Numbered from the stretch's first letter, positions 36,392 to 47,600 are shown. The stretch is DNA of 64,000 bases from an uncultured Prevotella sp. (GCA_905233245.1 CAJODK010000012.1:16359-80358); one strand, 5' to 3'. Translations and numbers: made by a program. Notes: generated by a model from the letters alone, not told the origin.

Positions 36392-38002
36392 ATGAACACA
36401 AAGTATATTTTCGTTACAGGCGGTGTGGTTTCCTCGTTGGGCAAGGGAATCATCTCTGCTAGTATCGGTAAACTGTTGCAGGCACGTGGATACAAGGTCA
36501 CTATCCAAAAGTTCGATCCTTACATCAACATTGACCCAGGAACACTGAACCCCTATGAGCATGGAGAGTGTTACGTAACGGTGGATGGTATGGAGACCGA
36601 CCTCGACTTGGGTCATTATGAACGATTTACTGGTATTCATACCACGCGTAACAATTCTATTACGACAGGCCGTATATACAAAACCGTGATAGACCGTGAA
36701 CGAAAGGGTGACTATCTGGGCAAGACAATTCAGGTAGTGCCTCATATCACGGACGAAATCAAGCGCAGAATGCTGCGCGAGGGACTTGATGATGACCTTG
36801 ACTTTATCATTACGGAGGTAGGTGGTACGATTGGTGACATCGAGAGTGCACCATTTATGGAGGCCATCCGTCAGTTACGCTGGCAACTAGGGCGCGATGC
36901 AGTATGTGTGCACCTGACGTATGTACCGTATCTTAAAGCCGCCGGTGAATTGAAGACAAAGCCTACGCAACACTCTGTAAAGGAACTGCAGGGGATGGGT
37001 ATTCAGCCCGACATCCTCGTACTCAGAACCGAACGCCACCTCAGCGACGCTATACGCCTGAAGGTAGCGTCGTTTTGTAATGTCGATCTGGAGTGTGTGG
37101 TGCAGAGCGAGGATATGCCTAGTATCTACGAGGTGCCCGTCAGCATGCAGCGACAGGGACTCGACGCTGCCATTATGCGCAAGATAGGTATTCCTGTTGG
37201 TGAGACACCAGCTATGCAGTCGTGGCGTGATTTCCTCGAAAAACAACGCAATGCTAAGCGTGAGGTGCATATAGGCCTTGTGGGCAAATATGACCTGCAA
37301 GATGCCTATAAGAGTATCCGTGAGAGTTTGAATTTGGCGGGTATCTACAGTGACGTGAAGGCTAAGATACATTTCGTGAATAGCGAAGAGATTACGACTG
37401 ATAATGTCGCCTCGAAGCTGGAGGGTATGGCAGGCATCGTAATATGCCCAGGCTTCGGTAGCCGAGGCGTCGAGGGAAAGATTTTTGCTACAGAATACAG
37501 CCGAACGCACGACATGCCCACTTTCGGCATCTGTCTGGGCATGCAGATGATGGTAATAGAATTCGCCCGCAATGTACTAGGGTACAAGGGGGCCAATAGC
37601 GCCGAAACAGACGAAAAAACGCCATATAACGTTATTGATATTATGGAGGAGCAGAAGTCTGTCACGCAGATGGGAGGCACAATGCGTCTGGGAGCGTATG
37701 ACTGCGAACTTGTCAAGGGCAGTCTTACATACAAAGCCTACGGAGAGAAGTCGCTCATCAGCGAAAGGCATAGACATCGTTACGAGTTCAATAATGCCTA
37801 CAAAGAGGAGTATGAATCAAATGGTATGAAGTGCGTGGGCTGCAATCCTGCCACCGAACTGGTGGAGATTGTCGAAATACCAGAGAAACGCTGGTATATC
37901 GGCACGCAGTTCCATCCTGAATATTCCTCAACGGTATTGCGTCCGCACCCACTATTTATGTCATTTATAAAAGCCTGCATCGATGGAAGAACTGAAGCAT
38001 GA
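36392..38002 (+). CDS. pyrG: CTP synthase
   Basis: KYIFVTGGVVSSLGKGIISASIGKLLQ; GFGSRGVEGK; ICLGMQ. Confidence 0.98.
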   Translation: MNTKYIFVTGGVVSSLGKGIISASIGKLLQARGYKVTIQKFDPYINIDPGTLNPYEHGECYVTVDGMETDLDLGHYERFTGIHTTRNNSITTGRIYKTVIDRERKGDYLGKTIQVVPHITDEIKRRMLREGLDDDLDFIITEVGGTIGDIESAPFMEAIRQLRWQLGRDAVCVHLTYVPYLKAAGELKTKPTQHSVKELQGMGIQPDILVLRTERHLSDAIRLKVASFCNVDLECVVQSEDMPSIYEVPVSMQRQGLDAAIMRKIGIPVGETPAMQSWRDFLEKQRNAKREVHIGLVGKYDLQDAYKSIRESLNLAGIYSDVKAKIHFVNSEEITTDNVASKLEGMAGIVICPGFGSRGVEGKIFATEYSRTHDMPTFGICLGMQMMVIEFARNVLGYKGANSAETDEKTPYNVIDIMEEQKSVTQMGGTMRLGAYDCELVKGSLTYKAYGEKSLISERHRHRYEFNNAYKEEYESNGMKCVGCNPATELVEIVEIPEKRWYIGTQFHPEYSSTVLRPHPLFMSFIKACIDGRTEA

Positions 38003-39722
38003 GTGTGGAGTGGCAATGATACGTCTGTTGAAGCCCTTAAGTTACTACGAACAGAAATATGGTTCGTGGCGCTATGGCTTCAACAAACTCTACCTGATGA
38101 TGGAGAAACAGCACAATCGCGGACAGGAAGGAGCAGGTATTGCTTCCGTCAGTTTATCAAAAGAGCCTGGCACTGAGTATATGTTCCGCGAAAGAGCTGA
38201 GGGCAAGGACGCCATCACTGAGATTTTCAGTCGCGTAACAGAAGATATGGCTGGTGAGTTGCTGATGGGACATCTACGATACTCCACCACAGGCAAGAGT
38301 GGACTGACGTATGTACATCCCTTTCTAAGGCGCAACAACTGGCGCGCGAAGAATCTATGTCTCTGTGGCAACTTCAATATGACCAACATCGATGAGGTCT
38401 TCCATTTCCTTACCCAACAGGGGCAGTCACCGCGTATCTATGGCGATTCGTATATCACACTCGAACTAATGGGACATCGTCTGGACCGCGAGGTAGAGCG
38501 TCTGTATGCCATTGCTAAAGAGCAGGGACTGAAGGACACCGCTGTCACAGATTACATCGACAACCACATGGAGATGGCCAATGTGCTGAAAACCACGATG
38601 AGCCATTATGACGGTGGATACGTGATGTGCGGACTTACAGGAAGTGGCGAGATGTTCAGTGTGCGTGACCCATGGGGTATTCGTCCGGCGTTCTACTATC
38701 GCGACGACGAGATGATTGCACTGGCCAGTGAGCGTCCTGTATTGCAGACGACATTTAATTTACAGGCAGAAGACATCTGCGAACTCCAGCCTGGTGAGGC
38801 GCTCATCGTACACAGGAATGGTGAAAGCCAACTGGAACAGATTATGCCTCCCCAGCCACTGAGTGCCTGCTCGTTTGAGAGGATATATTTCAGCCGTGGT
38901 TCTGACCTTGACATCTATCAGGAACGCAAACGACTGGGCGAGCAACTCACGCCCAGCATTCTCAAGGCCATCGACGGTGATGTGGACCATACGGTCTTTT
39001 CATACATCCCCAATACCGCTGAGGTAGCCTTCTATGGTATGACAGATGGCTTCCGCAAACTACACGGTGATGTACGTACGGAGAAAGTGGTCTGGAAAGA
39101 CATCAAACTGCGCACCTTTATCGCTGACAACTCAGAGCGCAACGATTTGGCTGCCCACGTCTATGACATCAGTTACGGTTCGTTGAAACCTTATGAGGAC
39201 AACCTTGTGATTATCGACGATTCTATCGTGCGTGGTACCACCCTGAAAGAGAGTATCTTCAATATCCTAGACCGTCTGCATCCCAAGAAAATCGTGATGG
39301 TATCAAGTTCTCCGCAGATTCGCTATCCAGACTATTACGGCATCGACATGTCACATCTGGAAGAACTTTGCGCCTTCCGTGCTGCTATCTCACTGATTCA
39401 GGACAGAGGCATGCAGGAATTGATTGCCGAAACCTATAAGGCCTGCAAGTATTCATCTGCATCGCTGAATCATGTACGCAATATTTATGCACCATTCACC
39501 GTTGAAGATATAAATACGAAAATAGTAAATATGCTTCGCCCTGAGGGTATGCAGTCGCCTGTAGAACTGGTATTCCAAAGTATCGAAGGTCTGCATCACG
39601 CCTGTCCCAATCATCCTGGTGACTGGTACTTCACTGGGCATTACCCTACCCCTGGCGGCATCCGACTGGTGAATCAGGCGTTTGTGAATTATGTTGAACA
39701 AGTTTTGAAAATGCAGTTATAA
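37983..39722 (+). CDS. purF: Amidophosphoribosyltransferase-like protein (class II GATase + PRTase)
   Basis: HECGVAMIRLL; HNRGQEGAGIAS; VIIDDSIVRGTTLKESI; 20-bp overlap with pyrG. Confidence 0.85.
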   Translation: MEELKHECGVAMIRLLKPLSYYEQKYGSWRYGFNKLYLMMEKQHNRGQEGAGIASVSLSKEPGTEYMFRERAEGKDAITEIFSRVTEDMAGELLMGHLRYSTTGKSGLTYVHPFLRRNNWRAKNLCLCGNFNMTNIDEVFHFLTQQGQSPRIYGDSYITLELMGHRLDREVERLYAIAKEQGLKDTAVTDYIDNHMEMANVLKTTMSHYDGGYVMCGLTGSGEMFSVRDPWGIRPAFYYRDDEMIALASERPVLQTTFNLQAEDICELQPGEALIVHRNGESQLEQIMPPQPLSACSFERIYFSRGSDLDIYQERKRLGEQLTPSILKAIDGDVDHTVFSYIPNTAEVAFYGMTDGFRKLHGDVRTEKVVWKDIKLRTFIADNSERNDLAAHVYDISYGSLKPYEDNLVIIDDSIVRGTTLKESIFNILDRLHPKKIVMVSSSPQIRYPDYYGIDMSHLEELCAFRAAISLIQDRGMQELIAETYKACKYSSASLNHVRNIYAPFTVEDINTKIVNMLRPEGMQSPVELVFQSIEGLHHACPNHPGDWYFTGHYPTPGGIRLVNQAFVNYVEQVLKMQL

Positions 39723-42559
39723 TGAAATTAGCGAAATTAATACTTGAAGATGGCAGTCAATTCGTGGGCTGGTCGTTTGGATATGACACAAATACGGCTG
39801 GCGAGGTAGTGTTCAACACCGCGATGACTGGCTATCCAGAGAGTCTGACAGACCCCAGCTATGCGGGTCAGATTTTGGTGACGACCTATCCGTTGATAGG
39901 CAACTACGGTGTGCCAGATACGGGATTGGGAGAGAATGGTCTGCCACTGTTTATGGAGAGTGACAAAATCCACGCTAAGGCGCTGATAGTGGCAGATTAT
40001 AGCGAAAACTATTCGCATTGGAACGCCCGTGAGAGCTTGGCATCTTGGCTGAAACGCGAGAAGATTCCTGCTATCACAGGCATCGACACCAGACGTTTGA
40101 CGAAGGTGCTGCGCGAGCACGGTGTGATGATGGGAAGAATAGAGGTAAGAACGGAGAGGTCAGAGGTAAGAGATATGACGGAAGCAGAAAATTACGGCTC
40201 TGTCAACTGGGTGGAGAAGGTCAGTTGCAAGGACGTCATCACTTACAACGCTGGAGCTGGCAAACGTGTCGTTCTTGTCGATTGCGGTGTAAAGGCTAAT
40301 ATCATCCGTTGTCTTATTAAACGTGGCATTGAGGTGGTTCGTGTGCCTTGGGACTATGACTTCAACCAATTGGAGTTCGACGGCCTCTTCCTGGCCAATG
40401 GTCCTGGTGACCCAGAGCAATGCAATAAAACAGTAGAGCATATCCGTACCTTCCTAAACAATGAGACTGTACGGCCATGCATGGGTATATGCCTTGGCAA
40501 TCAGTTATTGGCAAGGGCTGCTGGTGCCAAGACCTACAAACTGAAATACGGACATCGCTCGCACAACCAACCTGTACAGCGTGTTGGCACTCCTCAGTGC
40601 TTCATCACCTCGCAGAATCACGGTTATGCCGTGGATGACTCTACACTGCCATCCGATTGGGAACCGCTATTCGTTAATATGAATGATGGCTCTAACGAAG
40701 GTATCCGCCACAAGACTCATCCCTGGATGTCGGCACAGTTCCATCCTGAGGCCTGTTCCGGACCAGTAGATACAGAGTTTTTATTTGATGAATTTGTTAG
40801 TTGTTTAGGAGACTCGTCGTTTAGTCGTTTAGGAGACCATACAACTAAACAACCAAACAACCAAACGACCAAACAACCAAGAAAGGTATTACTTCTGGGT
40901 TCAGGAGCACTGAAGATAGGTCAGGCGGGAGAGTTTGACTATAGCGGTGCACAGGCACTGAAGGCCTTGAAGGAAGAAGGCATCCACTCTGTGCTGATAA
41001 ATCCGAATATCGCCACGGTGCAAACCTCCGAGGGAGTAGCTGATACGGTATATTTTCAACCCGTCAAGGCAGAGTTTGTGGAACGCATCATCGAAAAGGA
41101 GCGTCCTGACGGCATCCTTCTGAGTTTTGGCGGACAAACAGCACTGAACTGTGGTGTGGAACTCTATGAGAAAGGTGTTCTTGAGAAATACGGTGTAGAG
41201 GTATTAGGCACCCCCGTTCAGGCCATCATTGATACGGAAGACCGCGACCTGTTTGTGAAGCGTCTCGACGAAATTGGCGTGAAGACCATAAAGAGTGAGG
41301 CGTGTTCCACTGTCGAAGAAGTACAGAAAGCTGCTCATGAATTAGGATTCCCAGTGATATTAAGGGCTGCATATGCCCTTGGCGGTCTGGGCTCCGGCTT
41401 CTGCGACAACGAAGAAGAGTTGCAGACCCAGGCCGAGGAAGCCTTCTCTTTCTCGCCACAGGTATTGGTAGAGAAATCGCTCAAAGGTTGGAAGGAGATA
41501 GAGTACGAGGTGGTGCGCGACCGCTATGACAACTGCATCACGGTCTGCAATATGGAAAACTTCGACCCGCTCGGCATCCATACTGGTGAGTCGATTGTTG
41601 TAGCACCATCGCAGACGCTTACCAATAGCGAATACCACAAGTTGCGTGCACTGGCCATCAAGATTATACGTCATATCGGCATCGTAGGCGAATGTAATGT
41701 ACAGTACGCTCTCGACCCCAACAGCGAGGATTATCGCGTCATAGAGGTCAATGCACGTCTGAGTCGTTCGTCTGCTCTGGCTTCTAAGGCTACAGGCTAT
41801 CCCCTGGCTTTCGTCGCTGCAAAACTCGGACTTGGCTACGGACTCTTCGACCTTAAGAACTCCGTCACCAAGACCACGAGCGCCTTCTTCGAACCCGCCC
41901 TCGACTATGTGGTCGTTAAAATACCTCGCTGGGATTTGACGAAGTTCCAAGGTGTCAAGCGTCAACTCGGTTCATCCATGAAGAGTGTTGGTGAGGTGAT
42001 GGCTATAGGCCGCACCTTCGAGGAAGCGCTACAAAAAGGTTTGCGTATGATTGGGCAAGGAATGCACGGTTTCGTAGAGAACCACGAGATTAAGATTCCT
42101 GACATCAAAAAATCCCTGCACGAGCCAACTGATATGCGTGTCTTCGTGGTGTCAAAAGCCTTTAAGATTGGCTATTCCATCGAGCAGATACACCAGTTGA
42201 CGATGATTGACCGTTGGTTCTTGCAGAAACTGAAGCATATCGTTGATATTGATCAGCAATTGAAGGAGCATACATATCTGTATGAACTCTCAGAGTGTAT
42301 GGAGCCCAGCGAGTTCAAGGAATACCTGCAATCGCCAGAGGTGGCGCTCTTACTGCGCGCTGCCAAGGTCTATGGCTTCTCCGATTTCCAGATTGCCCGT
42401 GCTTTCGGTTTGGAGAACTATATGAAGATGGAACAGGCTGGTCTCACCGTCCGCAAATGGCGTAAGATGCTGGGACTCATGCCCACCGTCAATCAGATTG
42501 ACACCCTCGCAGCGGAATACCCCGCTCAGACCAATTATCTGTATCTCTCCTATGTTTAA
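39722..42559 (+). CDS. carA-carB(N): Carbamoyl-phosphate synthase fusion: CarA + N-terminal half of CarB only
   Basis: CarA motifs (TAMTGYPESLTDPSY; PCMGICLGNQLLA) to about aa 358, low-complexity linker, then LLGSGALKIGQAGEFDYSGAQ...QIDTLAAEYPAQTNYLYLSYV*. Confidence 0.9.
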   Translation: MKLAKLILEDGSQFVGWSFGYDTNTAGEVVFNTAMTGYPESLTDPSYAGQILVTTYPLIGNYGVPDTGLGENGLPLFMESDKIHAKALIVADYSENYSHWNARESLASWLKREKIPAITGIDTRRLTKVLREHGVMMGRIEVRTERSEVRDMTEAENYGSVNWVEKVSCKDVITYNAGAGKRVVLVDCGVKANIIRCLIKRGIEVVRVPWDYDFNQLEFDGLFLANGPGDPEQCNKTVEHIRTFLNNETVRPCMGICLGNQLLARAAGAKTYKLKYGHRSHNQPVQRVGTPQCFITSQNHGYAVDDSTLPSDWEPLFVNMNDGSNEGIRHKTHPWMSAQFHPEACSGPVDTEFLFDEFVSCLGDSSFSRLGDHTTKQPNNQTTKQPRKVLLLGSGALKIGQAGEFDYSGAQALKALKEEGIHSVLINPNIATVQTSEGVADTVYFQPVKAEFVERIIEKERPDGILLSFGGQTALNCGVELYEKGVLEKYGVEVLGTPVQAIIDTEDRDLFVKRLDEIGVKTIKSEACSTVEEVQKAAHELGFPVILRAAYALGGLGSGFCDNEEELQTQAEEAFSFSPQVLVEKSLKGWKEIEYEVVRDRYDNCITVCNMENFDPLGIHTGESIVVAPSQTLTNSEYHKLRALAIKIIRHIGIVGECNVQYALDPNSEDYRVIEVNARLSRSSALASKATGYPLAFVAAKLGLGYGLFDLKNSVTKTTSAFFEPALDYVVVKIPRWDLTKFQGVKRQLGSSMKSVGEVMAIGRTFEEALQKGLRMIGQGMHGFVENHEIKIPDIKKSLHEPTDMRVFVVSKAFKIGYSIEQIHQLTMIDRWFLQKLKHIVDIDQQLKEHTYLYELSECMEPSEFKEYLQSPEVALLLRAAKVYGFSDFQIARAFGLENYMKMEQAGLTVRKWRKMLGLMPTVNQIDTLAAEYPAQTNYLYLSYV
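40798..40882. repeat. Intergenic-type CAAC/CGAC repeat serving as the CarA-CarB linker
   Basis: ttagttgtttaggagactcgtcgtttagtcgtttaggagaccatacaactaaacaaccaaacaaccaaacgaccaaacaacc; compare 1092-1117 and 52683-52721. Confidence 0.75.
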
Positions 42560-42596
42560 ATCGTAAATTGTAAATCGTCAAATAGTAAATAACATC

Positions 42597-44261
42597 ATGT
42601 GTGGAATAGTTGCAATACTTAATGTAAAAGAGCAAACACAGGCTTTGCGCAACAAGGCTTTGAAGATGAGTCAGAAAATCCGTCATCGCGGACCTGACTG
42701 GAGTGGTATCTATAGCGGTGGCTCAGCCATCCTGGCCCATGAGCGACTTAGCATCGTGGACCCTGAGAGTGGCGGGCAGCCCCTCTTCTCGTCCGATGGC
42801 AAGCAGATACTCGCTGTCAACGGTGAGATATACAACCATCAGGAGATACGTCGTCGCTACGCTGGACAGTATGAATTTCAGACTGGCTCTGACTGTGAGG
42901 TCATTCTGGCATTGTATCGCGAGAAAGGCATACATTTTCTCGAAGACCTCAGTGGCATCTTCGCCTTTGTGCTCTACGACGAGGAGAAGGACGCTTTCTT
43001 GATTGCCCGTGACCCTATCGGCGTTATACCCCTCTATATCGGTTATGACAGCGATGGCACCGTATATGTAGCATCAGAATTGAAAGCTCTTGAAGGACAA
43101 TGCGAACGCTATGAGCCGTTCCTGCCAGGCCACTACTACTGGAGCCAGGAACCAGGCATGAAGCGCTACTATCAGCGCGACTGGATGCAATACGATGCTG
43201 TGAAGGACAACCCTGCCAGCATCGAGGCTATCCACGATGCTCTTGAAGACGCCGTCAAGCGTCAGCTGATGTCCGATGTGCCCTACGGAGTACTCCTTTC
43301 AGGCGGTTTGGACTCCTCCGTCATCTCCGCCATCGCTGAGAAATTCTCTGAGATGCGTATCGAGGACGACTCCAAGACCAAGGCCTACTGGCCACGTCTG
43401 CACTCCTTCGCCGTAGGTCTCAAGGGAGCCCCTGACCTGGCTAAGGCAAAACTCGTGGCTGACCATATCGGCACCGTTCATCACGAAATCAACTACACCA
43501 TCCAAGAAGGTCTTGATGCCATCCGCGATGTCATCTATTTCATCGAGACCTACGATGTCACCACCGTTCGTGCCTCCACGCCTATGTATCTGCTGGCACG
43601 TGTCATCAAGTCTATGGGTATCAAGATGGTGCTCTCTGGCGAGGGTGCTGACGAGATTTTTGGTGGCTACCTCTATTTCCACAAAGCTCCGACAGCAAAG
43701 GACTTCCACGATGAAACCGTTCGCAAACTCGGCAAACTCTATCTCTACGACTGTCTCCGAGCCAACAAGAGCCTAAGTGCATGGGGTGTTGAAGGCCGCG
43801 TACCATTCCTCGACAAGGAGTTCCTTGATGTCGCTATGCGCACCAACCCCGATGCCAAGATGTGTCCTGGCTCCACTATGGAAAAGAAGATAGTCCGCGA
43901 GGCATTCGCCAATATGCTGCCTGAGGAAATCGCTTGGCGACAGAAGGAACAGTTCAGCGATGGTGTGGGCTATTCATGGATTGATACTCTCAAACAGATT
44001 ACTTCTGAGGCTGTCAGCGATGAGCAGATGGCTCACGCAGCAGAGCGCTTCCCTATCAACCCTCCGAAGAACAAAGAGGAGTACTATTATCGCAGCATCT
44101 TCGCCGAACATTTCCCATCAGATTCAGCCGCTCGCAGTGTTCCCAGCGAGGCATCCGTAGCCTGTTCTACAGCCATCGCCCTCGAATGGGATGCCGCCTT
44201 CAAAGGTATGAACGATCCTAGCGGAAGAGCTGTAAAGGGTGTTCACGAACAAGCGTATTAA
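42597..44261 (+). CDS. asnB: Asparagine synthase (glutamine-hydrolysing)
   Basis: MCGIVAILN; RHRGPDWSGIY; VLLSGGLDSSVISAIA; SGEGADEIFGGY. Confidence 0.97.
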   Translation: MCGIVAILNVKEQTQALRNKALKMSQKIRHRGPDWSGIYSGGSAILAHERLSIVDPESGGQPLFSSDGKQILAVNGEIYNHQEIRRRYAGQYEFQTGSDCEVILALYREKGIHFLEDLSGIFAFVLYDEEKDAFLIARDPIGVIPLYIGYDSDGTVYVASELKALEGQCERYEPFLPGHYYWSQEPGMKRYYQRDWMQYDAVKDNPASIEAIHDALEDAVKRQLMSDVPYGVLLSGGLDSSVISAIAEKFSEMRIEDDSKTKAYWPRLHSFAVGLKGAPDLAKAKLVADHIGTVHHEINYTIQEGLDAIRDVIYFIETYDVTTVRASTPMYLLARVIKSMGIKMVLSGEGADEIFGGYLYFHKAPTAKDFHDETVRKLGKLYLYDCLRANKSLSAWGVEGRVPFLDKEFLDVAMRTNPDAKMCPGSTMEKKIVREAFANMLPEEIAWRQKEQFSDGVGYSWIDTLKQITSEAVSDEQMAHAAERFPINPPKNKEEYYYRSIFAEHFPSDSAARSVPSEASVACSTAIALEWDAAFKGMNDPSGRAVKGVHEQAY

Positions 44262-44295
44262 CTCATCACTAGTAACTTATAACTAGTAACTTGAA

Positions 44296-44325
44296 AAGCC
44301 CAGAAGTCGTTTGACTTCTGGGCTT
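44296..44325. terminator. Hairpin terminator between asnB and tRNA-Phe
   Basis: aagcccagaagtc-gttt-gacttctgggctt. Confidence 0.85.
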
Positions 44326-44332
44326 CTTCATG

Positions 44333-44405
44333 TGGTGCCAACGGGATTCGAACCAGTGACACACGGATTTTCAGTCCGATGCTCTACCAACTGAGCTATG
44401 GCACC
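44333..44405 (-). tRNA. tRNA-Phe (GAA)
   Basis: GGTGCCATAGCTCAGTTGGTAGAGCATCGGACTGAAAATCCG...GGTTCGAATCCCGTTGGCACCA on minus strand. Confidence 0.95.
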
Positions 44406-44640
44406 ATTTCTGTTTTGCGGGTGCAAAGGTACTAAGAAAAGTTGAAAGTTGAAAGTTTAAGGTTGAAAGTTTGCGTCTTTTTAGGTTTTATTAACAAAGC
44501 AATTTTTTTTAACAGTGTGCGCGTACAAAAAATATAGTGAAACATTTTGCTGTTTCGCAGAAACTTTGTAATTTTGTCGCAGAATATCTACTAGAGCAGA
44601 ATAATTTTTTTATTATATAACTAACTAAACAATTAAACAA

Positions 44641-47600
44641 ATGAAGAAAACATTTAACGCAATTCTTTCGGTGTTGCTGCTATTCGTGGGAACGCTGAGT
44701 GCTAACGCTGCGGATGTCACTGCTACGTGGAATTTCCGTAGTGGCAGTGATTTCTTTACTAATCAATTTATCTATCAAAGTGGAGCTAAAGCTGAGCTCG
44801 ACTCTGACGTTGACGGAATCGTACTTGGTGTTGATGCCACTTCAGGTAAGTTCTCTACACAGGGGCGCACAGACTGGGCACAGTTCAATGCAGGTGCTGT
44901 ATTGAAAGTTCCAGTTAAGAGTGCCAAGGATATTGTTGTGGCAGTGGCTTACAGTGCAGACAAGGTTTCTATTGGTGCGGATCTTGTAAATGTGGCTCAG
45001 GCAGAATTCTCTCACAGGGCAACTACTGCAGAAGTGACAGCAGGCTATGTGGAGATTACGACTTCATCTAACGATTATATCGGGTTGATAAAGGTAACCC
45101 ATGTAGATCCTCTGCAGGAGAAGCAGATTTACGCTCCAGACTTCGCTGCTTGGGATGTGTTTGATGCAAACTCAGATAACGGAACTCCTAATACTCACGT
45201 TGTAGATTTCAAGACAAAGTATAGCGGTGAGCAGTTGAAGATGACTCTCTGGCAGACCAACGTGTATGCTCCAAGTACAGGTAAGGTCAGCAAGGTTACT
45301 AAGGGGTATCTTTGTGGTATGAAGGCAAATGCTGCGGAGAATTGTGCAACTATTACTACGGAGGCTTTTGCAAGTGTAACAAAGGTAAAGTATTTCCATA
45401 TAGCAACTGGTGGCAATCGTGGCTGGGGTCTGAAGGTAAAGGGTACCAAGGAAGATGGAACTCAGGATGAAGATTGGGTAACAGTCTATAGTACGGTTAC
45501 GGATGGCAACGGTGCAGCGGTAGAAGTTACAGGAATCAACCGTACCAACGTACAACTTCAGTTCTACAACTTGAACCAGAGCAATTATGCTGCCCTCTAC
45601 GATTTGGAAATCTATGGTATGGTTGACCTCTCTCAGCAGCCAATGCTCGGCAGCTTTGAGGCTAACGGTGTGACATACCAGGCTGCTGACATCTTTGATG
45701 AGGACGCTGACGGCAACAATGTTGCTACAATAGAGCTTTCAAAGAAAGTTCCTATGGTTGACGAGACAAATAATCCTCTGACAAACATTGTAGCAGATAA
45801 CGGTGATATTACATCAGTTACATATACTCCTGCTAATGGTGGCTGTAAGGTTACATTTGTGGTGGAGGCAAACTCAAAGACTGCTAAGTATATTGCAACC
45901 TTCGTTCAGAAGCCTGATTACACATTGTCTTATTACAACCTCGACGGTTCGCTCATCGGCTCTCAGATTCGCGAGAAGGATCAGACCATCGGTGAGTTTG
46001 ACTATACAGAGGGTGATGTGACTGGTGTTCCTGAAGGATTCAAGTTCCGTGGTTGGTTTATCCGTCCTGCTGCTCTTACGAAGTACAGTGTTGACGAGGT
46101 GATAACCGGCGATATTAACCTCTATGCACGCGCAACAAAGATAGAAGACGGTAAAGGCGTGTATATCTATAATCTTACAGATAATGCATTTTATGCAGAG
46201 GACCATGATGCCTTCACATCAGAGGGTAATGGTAAATTCCACGACACTACCCACGGATGGGACTTCATTAATAATGACGTTGTAAAGCTCGCAGTGGGTG
46301 GTGATGCCAAGATTCTAGTAACAGGTTGTAAGTACACTGCTGAGGGTGCTGCTATAAATGTCACATCTACTTCTGGCACAGTATCTACTGCATCTATTCC
46401 TGTTGACAGAACTACTGACGGTGTATCTACAACAATAGAATACACTGGTCCTGCAGGCGATGTAGTATTGACCATGACTGGAACTACTTACATCCACGGT
46501 ATTACTATAGTAAACCTCTCTGGTGACGTGGCAAAGGAGACGGAAGGCTATCACGCAGTTAAGGCAGGAGACGTAAACTCTCTGCTTGATGCTATCGCTT
46601 ATGCTTCAGCTACGAACTCAACTCCTGAGGCTACACCTATAAAGATATTCGTGCCAAATGGTACTTATAATCTTGGTGAAACAACTCTGACTAAGATTTC
46701 TGGTTACAACATTTCTATCATCGGTGAGTCACAGGACGGTGTAATCATCGTAAATGCTCCTGACGTTTCTAATGAGGGTATCAACACTACCGCTACATTC
46801 CTCAACACTTCAAGCAACCTGTATATGCAGGACATAACTTTGCAGAATGCTCTTGACTATTATAATTCAGGTTCTGCAGGTCGCGCAGTATGTCTTGATG
46901 ACAGGGGAAATAGGAATATCTACAAGAGAGTGAAGATGTTGTCTTACCAGGATACATACGTAACAGATGGTAACAACGGACAGCTCTATTGGGAGGATTC
47001 AGAGATTCACGGCACTGTTGACTTCATCTGCGGTGGTGGCGACATTCTCTTTGAAAATACCAAGCTTTATGTAGAGCCTCGCAAGGCAGACGGAACAGGT
47101 GAATGTACTATCACTGCTCCTACGACCTCAACAGAGTTTGGTTATGTATTCAACAACTGTACAATCGAGAACCATGCAGCGAGCTACAATCTCGGTCGTT
47201 CTTGGAAGAATACTCCTAAGGCTGTTTATCTGAACACTAAGATGAATCAGGAGCCAATCTCCACTCGTTGGAACCTTTCTGGCATGAATGGTATTGATAT
47301 GACTGTTGCTGCTGAGTATAACTCAAAGGACATGAATGGCAACGACGTTACTCCTGCAGCAGGAACCCAGCAGACATTCAAGAACAAGAATACAACTTTG
47401 ACAATCGTTCTGACTGAGGCAGAAGCTGCTAAGTACACTTCAGCTAATATGTTTGGCGAGTGGGCTCCAGAGACACAGACTGCTCAGGCTGCTGCTCCTA
47501 CGGCAACAATTAAGGATAATGTCATTACAATCACTCCTGCTAATGGTGGCGATGCTGGCGTTTACCTCATTGAGAAGGATGGCGAGTTCCTTGCTCTGAC

